Shown here: positions 47,577 through 56,862 of the stretch, piece after piece
Layout of the letters: each line of letters opens with the position of its first letter
Position numbering within the stretch: position 1 is the first letter of the stretch
Assembly (NCBI GenBank): GCA_958450365.1
Contig: CAUEEP010000729.1
Coordinates: forward strand, 124,001 to 188,000
Source of the DNA: Mesorhabditis belari
Lineage: Eukaryota > Nematoda > Chromadorea > Rhabditida > Rhabditidae
Length of the DNA: 64,000 bases
Direction: 5' to 3'
Notes under the pieces: model-generated
The model's database searches: none
Seen by the model: the letters and a program-made list of their open reading frames with translations, nothing else
What the model was told of the DNA's origin: nothing
Translations under genes and position numbers: made by a program

Positions 47577-50500
47577 TCAAATCACTTTCGCGGCGATGAG
47601 ACCCACGAACACGAGCGCTATCACTAAAACAAACATTATAAGTATTGTAGAATATCAAATAGATCACATTAAGCTTCAAATAGCTTCAAAAAGCTTCAAA
47701 TAGCTTCAAAAACCAGACTTAAAGTCTATTGTTTTAAGTTGTCTATCAGAAACAAATACTTACATGCCACAATCGTCAAAACAACACAAAACACACCGAC
47801 CACAACCACCAAGATGATCTCGTCACGGCTAAAAATGCAAATGAAACAGTAATTAGTGCTATAACAGTGTTATAACAGTCCTATTTATGCCTATTTATGC
47901 CTACAGTCCTATTTATGCCTATTTATGCCTACAGTCCTATTTATGCCTATTTATGCCTAAAGCCGATTTCTCAGCAAGATAAAATAAAAACTCACCGATT
48001 TGGCTTCTTTTCAAGCTCAGCTTTTCCCTTGTTGACCATCTCGATTGCTTTTTCTTTCGCTTCCTTCAATGCGGTATCTGTCGAGTCAAGGTTCAGCTCA
48101 TCGCCTTCGCGCAACGGTGCAACTGCTGCAAGCCTGAAATTTCAATAAATTCACACAGCTTTTATTTAAAAATAGAACTGAGCTTCAAAAGGGAAAAGCT
48201 GAGCTTGAAAAGAAGCCAAATCGGTGAGTTTTTGTTTTATCTTGCTGAGAAATAGGCTTTAGGCATAAATCTTGAAACTAGTGATTTGTATAAAGTCTAC
48301 AGTCCACAAGTCATCAAATTCTACAAGCCAAAAGTATTTTAATACGAGACTTAAAGTATAGCTGGCTTTAACAAGTAGCTGGCTTTAACAAGTAGCTGGT
48401 TCCAATACGGTTCCAATACGGCTGTGCTTTTGTAGAATGTAAAAAGCTTGCTACTAATAAACTCCGAGAGGGGGCCACTTTGATAATATTTCTTTGGCCA
48501 TCCGATTATATTTCTTGACTGTTTTACCAACGTTATTTTACTTTTTCTGGAGTAATCAAGCATGTCATTATGCTTGATAATATTTTTAGTAATCTATTGA
48601 TAATATTTTTAGAAACTTTTGAACAATTTTTATTAATATTTTGTTAAACCGGCTGAAATTTTGCCTCTGCAGTGTTGCAAAGCTTAAAAATGAAGATAGA
48701 GGCAAAATACAAAGTGATAAATTGTTCAAAATATTCTATAAATATCGTTAATCGATTAAGCGTATTTGATTGGTTATTGGACATTTGATAATTGGACATT
48801 TGATATCAAATTGGGGAGTGGGACAAATGCGACCTTTTTTTTGCGCACCCGGACATTTGCGCACCTTTTTTTCCGCACCTAGCCCATTAGCGCACCTTTT
48901 TTCGCGTTTTAAAAAAGCTCTAAAAGGCTAATATTTCTTTCTTTCTTAATTTCTATTCCAAATGTTGTTTTTCTAGGTAATTTGAGGGTGTCGAATTCTA
49001 ATTTTGACATATCAGAGCTTGTGGGATCAATTTGAAAGGCTAGATCAAATGAAAGCAATGGCTAGATCAAATTACAGAAAATTGTCGATTTTTCTCTTTA
49101 TATAACTCCGTCCGTTTGTTTCCACAAGCTCTGATATGTCAAAATTTCGATTCTACGCCCTAAAATTACCTAGAAAAACAACTTTTGGAATAGAAATTGG
49201 TTAATATTAGCTTTTTAGAGCTTTTTTAAAACGCGAAAATGGGCTAATGGGCAAGGTGCGGAAAAAAAGATACGCTAATGGGCACGTTGCGCAAAAAAAG
49301 GTGCGCAAATGTCCGGGTGCGCAAAAAAAAGGTCGCATTTGTCCCAGTCCCATCAAATTGATAAATCAAACATTTATTTAGCTCTAAAAGTCAAATGCAC
49401 TAATGTTGGTTATCAAATGTCTAGTAATCTATTTGTTTACCCCAGAAAATATAAAACAAGATTAGAAAAAACACGCCTAGAATAGAGGACGAGTCAAAGT
49501 GGCTCGTGACTTCGAGACTTCTAGTCAAAGTGATTCCCCTGAAGCTTATTAGTACCGCTTAATCAGAGAAGTAGGTTGAGGGGCATCTATATTTTGATTT
49601 TTTTTTCACTTTTCTAGGGGTAATCGAGGGCGCTGAGCACAAATTTGACAGTTTTAGCATAGATTTTCAACAGAAAAACCGCCATTTCGACACAAAATCA
49701 CACTTTGCACTTTAAATTTGTGTTTGTTTATGAATTTGTGTACTCAAGCTATCGACTATTGGGGCACTTTTCAAGGTCGTTGCCAAGAAATATAGCTTTT
49801 CATTTAACGTTAGTGCAATTGGTTTTTTAAAGAGGTCACAGATTTTTCTAGATCTCACTGTACGTCTTGAAAACTTTGACTTTGTTTTGCGTTTGATTTA
49901 AAAGATGCTTCAAAGATTTGCCAAGATTGAAAATGGAATACGCACTCGAAATTACGCTTTTGTTTGTCTTTGACTGAAGTTTGCTACAGTAATGCGTTTC
50001 CTTTTCATGAACTTTAGCGTCAAAATATTTTTCAATCGCATTCGAGTGTTCTTTTCGTCAAGTTGTGAGCTCGCAGAAAGTTCGGCGGTATTAAGGCTAG
50101 GGGCCACTTTTCTTTCTTTAATTTTATGCGTAGATTCTGAGAAACACAACGAGTGCTTGGGAAAAGGCGTTTTAAGTCGAGTTTCGGGGCTTCAAAGTGC
50201 GCGCTTCTATAGCGTACTTCACTATATCAAGCTCAGGGGCTCCACATACTATTGGGGCACTTTTCATGGTCAAAACAAAACAAAACAAGAACCAAAACCA
50301 TTTCTAACCACTAAATATTCATTTTCTAACTTAAATTGACTGGTAGAGGTAAAAGAAATTCAAAAAAATGTTTTTTGAGATTTTGGCTCATGTGGGGGAC
50401 CACATGGTCGAAAGTTTTAAACAAATTTTTTCTTGTTATTTTGCTTCAATTTGATTGCTTATTTTGCTTCAATTTGATCAAAAACGTAATCAGTAGCCCC

Positions 50501-50820
50501 GAAACTTGGCTTAAAACGCATTTTCCCAAATTCTCGTTGTGTTTTTCGAGAGTTACGCATAAAACTATCCCAAAAAAAGTGCTCCCTAACGCCTAGAATA
50601 ATTTTCAACGTGTCGAAATGTCGAAACTTTGAAAACCTATGCTAAAACTGTCAAATTCATGCTCGCATTACCCGAAAAGTGAAAAATAGCAAAAATATAG
50701 ATGCCCCAACCCACAAAGTAACAGAGAAGCAAAAAAAACGAACGGATATTCTCCTTTTTGGTTAGGCGGCGGTGGTGGAGGAGCTTCATTCGCTGGCCCC
50801 ATTTCTTCATATGTCGGCAT
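47577..50820 (-). CDS. Small single-pass membrane protein, unknown function
   Basis: Four coding exons in minus-strand order: 50820-50744, 48133-47996, 47828-47764, 47623-47577. All phases agree, giving 108 residues. The protein starts MPTYEEMGPANEAPPPPPP, has an acidic/lysine-rich helical middle (ALKEAKEKAIEMVNKGKAEL) and ends in a hydrophobic segment of about 33 residues (IILVVVVGVFCVVLTIV onward, then ALIALVFVGLIAAKVI). There is no signal peptide, so it looks like a tail-anchored or type II protein with a cytosolic Pro-rich N-terminus. I do not recognise a family. Intron 1 is 2.6 kb and holds two fold-back transposons. It converges on lam-3. Confidence 0.75.
47953..48266. repeat. Inverted duplication around exon 2 of the small gene
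   Basis: Arm 47953-48029 (3' end of exon 2 plus its donor, minus sense) is matched by arm 48190-48266, which carries the same bases on the plus strand, including CCAAATCGGTGAGTTTTT. About 77-bp arms enclose the rest of exon 2. Confidence 0.85.
48814..49351. mobile_element. Fold-back MITE with GCGCACC motifs, hAT-like
   Basis: Ends are GGGGAGTGGGACAAATGCGACC and the inverse of GGGACTGGGACAAATGCGACC. Both sides are flanked by ATCAAATT, an 8-bp target duplication as made by hAT elements. The arms of about 150 bp contain spaced TTTGCGCACC/CCATTAGCGCACC motifs. A partial copy lies at 51205-51531. Confidence 0.75.
49574..50711. mobile_element. 1.1-kb inverted-repeat element with nested palindromes
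   Basis: Ends are GGTTGAGGGGCATCTATATTTT and the inverse of GGTTGGGGCATCTATATTTT. Inside is a second inverted pair, around 50106-50190 and 50493-50580 (ACACAACGAG and CTCGTTGTGT), plus a repeated TTGGGGCACTTTTCA. A 115-codon ORF at 49992-50339 resembles nothing I know and is probably chance. Confidence 0.65.
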
Positions 50821-50922
50821 CTTTGCTCTAAAAGACGGAATAGTTAACGTTTGTTAAGTGTTGAATGAATATTCAATAAAATAACAAGTGCAAAACTTTA
50901 GTAAATATCAAAAAAAACTCAC

Positions 50923-50990
50923 AAGAAATGACAACACGACGAGAAGAAGAGTTGAATGAAATGATTTCTCCGAGAACATTTCTTAAACAA
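50923..50990 (-). other. Possible upstream non-coding exon with short ORF
   Basis: A minus-strand segment ends in a good donor (CTT, then GTGAGT). It contains an ATG reading MFSEKSFHSTLLLVVLSFL, like a signal peptide. Spliced to the next exon it stays in the wrong frame and stops at ATATGA, just past the main ATG. I therefore read it as 5' UTR with an overlapping short upstream ORF, if it is transcribed at all. Confidence 0.35.
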
Positions 50991-51204
50991 TGTTCGGCTT
51001 ACAGATGCTAATTTCTTGTTTTAAGTATTTAAATTTTAAGCAATTCTTAAGCAATTCTTAAGCAATTTTAAGCAATTCAAGCAAAGGGGGCACCGCCTAT
51101 TGCGCAACAGGGGTCATTGCGCAAGTACGTTTACAAAGGCTCATTTGCGCAACTGTTATTACATTTCGCAACGTTGCCACGGTTTTATCATTATTTTGAT
51201 TTTT

Positions 51205-51531
51205 GGGGAGGTGGGACAAATGCGACCTTTTTTTTTGCGCACCCGGACATTTGCGCACCTTTTTTTCCGCACCTTGCCCATTAGTGCACCTTTTTTCGCG
51301 TTTTAAAAAAAGCTCTAAAAAGCTAATATTAACCATTCCAAATTATTAACCATTCTATTCCAAATGTTGTTTTTCTAGGCAATTTGAGGGTGTCGAATTC
51401 AAATTTTGACATAACAGCGTGTGGAACCAATTTGAAAGACCAATTTGAAAGATTTAGCCGTTTGGCTAGATCAAATTACAGAAAATTGTCGATCTTTCTC
51501 TTTGGTATAACTCCGTCCGTTCGCTTCCATT
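51205..51531. mobile_element. Truncated copy of the 48814-49351 element
   Basis: It matches the left end and centre (GTGGGACAAATGCGACC, then ATAACTCCGTCCGTT). It stops abruptly where cysteine-rich gene sequence begins at 51532. A cluster of TTGCGCAA-type motifs precedes it at 51085-51180. Confidence 0.7.
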
Positions 51532-51533
51532 AC

Positions 51534-52068
51534 TGGTGAGTTTTTTTTTCCCTCATTTTATAACAATCTGATGATTGAGTCATTTACACAATAAAATCTA
51601 GCTTTTAGGAAATTGCCTTTAGCAAATGTTGCATGAGTCTTTATATGATGGGTTATATGATAGCTCCTTATTTCATGAAGGCTTTTTCAAAATCAGTTTA
51701 TTTTTAGAGGTGAAGCTGATGAATTTTACGATGCAGAAGTGAAAAGCTGTCAAAAGTGTGTGGATTACGCCGAAAGCTCCGTCTCAAACTCTGCTAGTAA
51801 TTTAAAAAGCTTTAAAATTTCACTTAACACTTTTATTTCTAGACATTACAACTCAAAAATCCGGAGAATGGTTTTATTGATGTTACCGGGGTGGGTTTTG
51901 CTTTGAAGTTAAACTTAGAAATTGTAAAAATTTGATCCATTCATAGCTACTTTTTTGTTTAGGCATGTTTAGGCATTTAAAAACCCGAAGGAAACGACGT
52001 AAAGTGTCAGCGAATAGCTAACATAGCTAATATGCTGTCAGAGAATAGCGAATAGCTAACATAGCTAA
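51534..52068 (+). pseudogene. Cysteine-rich gene fragment, partial duplicate
   Basis: 51534-51655 duplicates 53881-54045: donor CTGGTGAGTTTTTT, the intron, and an exon starting EIAFSKCCMSLY against EIACSKCCMSRY downstream. It then carries a separate exon at 51704-51797 reading GEADEFYDAEVKSCQKCVDYAE, and a short one from 51845. The copy lacks the cysteine after EIA and reads into divergent sequence. Confidence 0.45.
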
Positions 52069-52070
52069 TA

Positions 52071-53714
52071 CAGTCATGTGCAAAAGTCTTTTCACATTCA
52101 ATTTTCTAAAAAGTTTCATCGATTTTCTTTGATAAAGTTCATGGCGCTCTTTAAGCCATTAATAGTTTTAGTTACACAAATATATGTACAATTTATTTAC
52201 ATAAACGTTATCGCTATACAACACTTATTCATTGAGAAAAAAGTATAATTGTCAAGACACCCCTGAAAATCGTGGTGCAAAAGTCTTTTCACATAAAACG
52301 AAATTAAGCTTTAATCAATATTTAGTCGCTCCTCCTTTTGCCAAAAGTACTTCTTTAATACGAGTAGACATCGATGCAATTAATTCATCAAGAATGCCAG
52401 GTCCAATCGTCCTCCAAATTTTTCTGATGTAAAACCATAGCTCGACTTTACAATTGAATCGTTTTCCTCGCAATTTTGATTTCAAATAAGCCCATAAATT
52501 CTCAATAACATTTAAATCCGGTGAGAATGGTGGGGCCTTGATAAAAGAAACGTGATTGATTCCAAACCATCCCGGTAAATGTGCTTTTCCTCCATTCGAA
52601 AGAGTCACAACGCGGCCCATCAAAAGTTTGCTTTTGTGTACTGGCGAATTATCTTGATAAAGAAACCATCCTGGATTCATCGAAGCAGTCGCAAATGGAA
52701 GTAGACATCTGTCCAATATCTCATTATATTGGCGGGAATCCATTGTTGACTTTACGAGGACCAGCGGACCTGTTGAACTTTTACACATCGCACCTAAAGA
52801 AATCATTTTGAGCTGTATAAAAAGAAAATTATCCTTACCGAAACTCATAATTGATCCTCCGCCTGTTTTCACCGTGGGTTACAAGTACTTGAGTTGATAT
52901 CGCTTTGCAATTGGACGTCGGATCAGATGATTTCGATTTGAAGGAAAAATACCAACTTTTGTTTCATCAACAAAAATCATTCGGGCCCAATCATTGATTG
53001 TCTAATTTGAATAGGTTCGAGTAAATTGAAGGCGTTGCCTACTGTGTTTGGCTGTCATCATAGGCTTGAAAGCAGGTCTTCTAGTATACAATGCTGCTTG
53101 AAGCAAGCGTCGATGCAAGGTCCAGCGGGAAATATTCTTGTTTGAAGTTTGCTTGAAAAGAATGACTCCATCGTTCAACGTCAAATTCGGATCCTTTTTG
53201 AAAGCTTCCGTAAGGAATCGGTTTTCATTCTTTGTTGTAATCCTCGGCCGTCCCTTTTTCCTACATCTGTGCACATTTCCAGACGCATTCATTTTTGCCA
53301 TAACAAGAGAAATTGTTCTGGGCGTACATCCTAAGAGGTGAGCAACGTCTTGTCGTGGCGTTCCTTCCTTCCTTGCCTCGACGATCCTTTCTTTATCCAG
53401 AGTTGACAAGTACGCTCCTGGCATCTAAAAACAAATAAAATAGTACCAGTAAATACGAAGCGAACGGAAATTATAAAAATTTTTACAAATGTGAAAAGAC
53501 TTTTGCACCGCGATTTTAGAGGGGTGTTTTGACAATTATACTTTTTTTCTCAATGAATAAGTGTTGTATACCGATAACGTTCGTGTAAATAAATTGTACA
53601 TATATTTGTGTAACTAAAACTATTAATGGCTTAAAGAGCGCCGTGGACTTTATCAAGGAAAATCGATGAAACTTTTTAGAAAATTGAATGTGAAAAGACT
53701 TTTGCACATGACTG
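52071..53714 (-). mobile_element. Tc1-like transposon with long IR/DR ends
   Basis: The element is 1644 bp, flanked by TA. It begins CAGTCATGTGCAAAAGTC and ends with the inverse. The terminal inverted repeats are about 225 bp. Each contains two copies of GTGCAAAAGTCTTTTCACAT (about 52078 and 52273 on the left, with counterparts about 53490 and 53690). That is the IR/DR arrangement of Tc1-family elements with two transposase sites per end. Confidence 0.92.
52315..53424 (-). pseudogene. Tc1-like DDE transposase, two in-frame stops
   Basis: One frame runs through the whole gene with a TAG at 53002-53004 and a TAA near 52888-52890, so the gene is nonfunctional without readthrough. The N-terminal 140 residues have a paired-like HTH (ERIVEARKEGTPRQDVAHLL) and a KKGRPRITT hook. 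The catalytic region has all three acidic motifs: FVDETKVG, LYQDNSPVHKSK and SPDLNVIENLW. Spacing between the second Asp and the Glu is 49 residues, against 34 in Tc1. Confidence 0.88.
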
Positions 53715-53819
53715 TAGCTGTTGTTGACCTTTATTCTTTAGATTATAGCATTAACCTTTTAAATGTAGTTTATGTGGAACTTATACGATCATTCGTTCTT
53801 AACGATAATGTACTTTTAG

Positions 53820-55610
53820 TGATTGGGCGGCTAAAGCGATGAAATGTCTACACGATTGTGTCACATGTAGCCTCAATGATCACTGGTGAGTTTTTTCCTC
53901 ATTTTGTAACCATCTGATGATTGAGTTAAAAACAACTCACAAGCTGCCATGGTGGAACAACTTTTGCAGCCCAATAAAATCTAGCTTTTAGGAAATTGCC
54001 TGTAGCAAATGTTGCATGAGTCGTTATATGATGGGTTCCGATAAGAAATGCCAAGAGATTTGTGATGAGTAAGTTAAATGGAGTGCTTGAAACAATTTTC
54101 TCGATTATAATTCTTTAGAGGCTACGATGACTTTAAACTTGAACTTGAAAGACAATTGTTGCATTAAATGTCATGATCCGAATTGCAAAAGTTGTTCCAC
54201 TATGGCAGCTTGTGAGTTGTTTTTAATTTGATTCAAATTCTTTGATTCAGATGAGTGAAAGCCACCTCCACCGGGGAGAACCACCATTCGGCAAGCTGGA
54301 CCAATCGATCGTTGTGTCTAATGCACACCTATACCAAAGTAAGTTTGACTTTATAATGAGTAAATGATAAACGAGTACATTATAAAGTCTTACGTTGTAC
54401 ATTTTACATTTAAAATGTACACTTTAAGGCCATCGACTGACGTGACCGTTGAAGCGACTAGCGACAGCGACTGGATTATGGAGTGTCCCTGGAAATGCGA
54501 GGTTTTACTTTATTTAATAGATTGCAAAATTATTTGATTTAGTGCTGAAAAAGACGCTGTTTGTTGTGGCAAGTGTACGCACGGCGCTGAACAATTTACA
54601 GGAATGTGTGCCCCGGAATTACAAAGAAAATGTTAGTGACATACATAGTTTACAACTAAAAAGAATAGTGCTTTTAGAAGAGAATAGCTGGCGATAGATG
54701 AGAAGCGAGCCTGAATTGTGATCTCGAATGTGAAGATATTTGTGTAATGGATAAAAAGAGTCAATGCCGCAAATGCAAGCACTACACCATTCAGACGCAA
54801 CTCGTGATTGTAAGTTAATTAGTTAATTAGAATTAGATTTAGATTAGTTAATTTAGAATTGATTTGTTAGAGTTAGAATTGATTTGTTAGAATTAGAATT
54901 GATTTGTTAGAGTTAGAATTGATTTGTTAGAATTAGAATTGATTTGTTAGAGTTAGAATTGATTTGTTAGAATTAGAATTGATTTGTTAGAGTTAGAATT
55001 GATTTGTTAGAATTAGAATTGATTTGTTAGAGTTAGAATTGATTTGTTAGAATTAGAATTGATTTGTTAGAATTAGAATTGATTTGTTAGAATTAGAATT
55101 GATTTGTTAGAATTAGAATTGATTTGTTAGAATTAGAATTAATTTGTTAATTTAACAAAAATATTCCTGAGCTTCTAGTAATTTAGGTATCAAAAGTTAA
55201 ATAAAAGGCAGAGTTGTGAAATTTAGTTAAGGAGATTTGGCTATATTTCTATTTCGGCTATTACAGTTATTTCGATATTAGATCTTTTTCAGCTTTGTCT
55301 ACCCGCTTGCCCGCCGAGATTCAACTCCGATGTTGACCGTTTTTATCAGCCGAAACCTGATATACTCGAGATACTTCTGGAATTAGACATCGGCTTAGTT
55401 GGTTTAACTTTTTTAGCTCCATATCGAATAATCTTTCATTTTAGAGCCTCAAATCGATCAGCCATGAAAACGAGGGGAATATTTGACGAGTGCGATGATT
55501 GTGACGAACTTGATCATGCAACTTTTGACTCTCATCCTTGGTGTAATTGGTGTGGTTTAAAATTTAAACACAAAACTTCTGCTTTTGTGCAGAAGTTTTT
55601 AGACGCGGCT
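53820..55610 (+). pseudogene. Decayed cysteine-rich extracellular gene
   Basis: Exon-like blocks are rich in paired cysteines: 53820-53885 (KCLHDCVTCSLNDHW), 53992-54068 (ACSKCCMSRYMMGSDKKCQE), 54119-54207 (NCCIKCHDPNCKSCST), 54430-54505 (MECPWKCE), 54542-54630 (DAVCCGKCTHGAEQFTGMC), 54677-54809 (NCDLECEDICVMDKKSQCRK) and 55293-55390 (LCLPACPPRF). Cys frames do not join in phase at several junctions, and some blocks carry stops (for example a TGA in 54677-54809). The spacing recalls furin-like or growth-factor-receptor Cys-rich domains, but I cannot name the family. A real gene with other spl sites remains possible. Confidence 0.45.
54835..55150. repeat. Array, AGAATTGATTTGTTAGAGTT
   Basis: A 20-bp unit, about 15 copies, within an intron-like interval of the cysteine-rich pseudogene. 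Confidence 0.93.
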
Positions 55611-55654
55611 TAGACACTAGCTTCCTTTATCTAGCTTAGACACGCTTAGACACT

Positions 55655-55922
55655 AGCTTCTTTTATCTATTGACATGAAAATAGGTTTCCTTAGCTAAAA
55701 GATCTAAACTGCGTCATCGAGCAAACATTTTTGAATACCCGTCTTTGAATACCGAATTGAATAACGTCAAAAATCCAGACATAAGACATTTTAAACCAGT
55801 TTTAATGTATTTTGCAGAAAAATAGTTGGCCTTTTTAATGAAACAAACCGTAGTTCATTTGTTGTTTTGTTGGTTTTAAACGGAAGTATGAAAAGGAACG
55901 AAAAGGCTTTCTGGATAGCCTA
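55655..55922. mobile_element. Half of a diverged mariner-like MITE
   Basis: It matches the right half of 46746-47273 (TATCTATTGACA, ATTTTGCAGAAAAATA, GGAACGAAAAG) and ends GGATAGCCTAATA. The left half is missing. Confidence 0.65.
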
Positions 55923-56400
55923 ATATCTTTGACATGTACTGTAACTATAAAGCTTTTGCTTGGATGTAAACATTTATTTGGAGCAAACGAAAAATTTAGA
56001 TCAGTGACACTTTATTTTATTGGCTTTATGAGAAAATCATAAATTGGTGACATTTCATTGGAATTTGTGAAATGAAAGAGTCGATTGGGTTTTGTCGTAT
56101 CACAGGACTTTGACGGTCATTAGATAAATTAGGATTAGAGTAAGTGGGACAGGAAAAGCTGGTAGATTTGTTTAGAACTTAGAGCTGATAGACTTAGAAC
56201 TTAGAGCTGATAGACTCGTTTACAAACAAAGTTAGTATTCTATTTTACACGAGCGTTTGTAAACAAGTCTATTGATTAAATAGCACAATAAATACAGTCG
56301 ACTTTCGATTTAACAACTCTAGGAAACAATGATTTTGAAATTCTAAAACATTTCTGATTTCTGCATAGTTACCCAGCCAAAAGCAATTGTTGGCCTTTCA
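55923..56400. other. Intergenic, no gene seen
   Basis: AT-rich sequence without coding character. A short inverted pair is present: AGACTCGTTTACAAAC at about 56211 and GTTTGTAAACAAGTCT at about 56255. Confidence 0.45.
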
Positions 56401-56404
56401 GGGC

Positions 56405-56700
56405 AACTAGTTTCCTTTTTTGGTAAAGATTTGGTTCCTCTTCTCTACAGATTTGGTTCCTTTTCGGTAAAGATTTGGTTCCGGCAACTAGTTTCCTTTT
56501 GGAAAGTTGGTTCCCTTCTCTACAGATTTGGTTCCTTTCGGTGTTTGGTTTCGGAAAGATTTGTTCGCTTCCTTACAGGTTCCCTTTTCGGTAAAGATTT
56601 GGTTCCTCTTCCTTACAGATTTGTTCCCTTTTCGGTAAAGATTTGGTTCCTTTTCGGTAAAGATTTGGTTCCTTTTCTCTACAGATTTGGTTTCTTTCCA
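56405..56700. repeat. Array, TTCGGTAAAGATTTGGTTCC
   Basis: About ten degenerate units. It ends directly at a 35-bp inverted copy of carboxypeptidase exon sequence (56696-56736). Confidence 0.88.
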
Positions 56701-56862
56701 ACGACTCGCGCTTGGACAAGATGGAGAACGGAGCGCTTTTTAGAATCATTAAATTAAGAGTCGACTGTATTAGTTTGACAATATGCCATACATAAAAAAA
56801 AGTCCCACTTGGGACTAGAAGGCTATAATTGTGTAGAGGGCTATCGGCTACAGTAATGAGTC

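Noticed and set aside
49992..50339. 115-codon ORF inside the nested palindromic element
   Set aside because: No family resemblance, and it spans an internal inverted repeat; probably chance.
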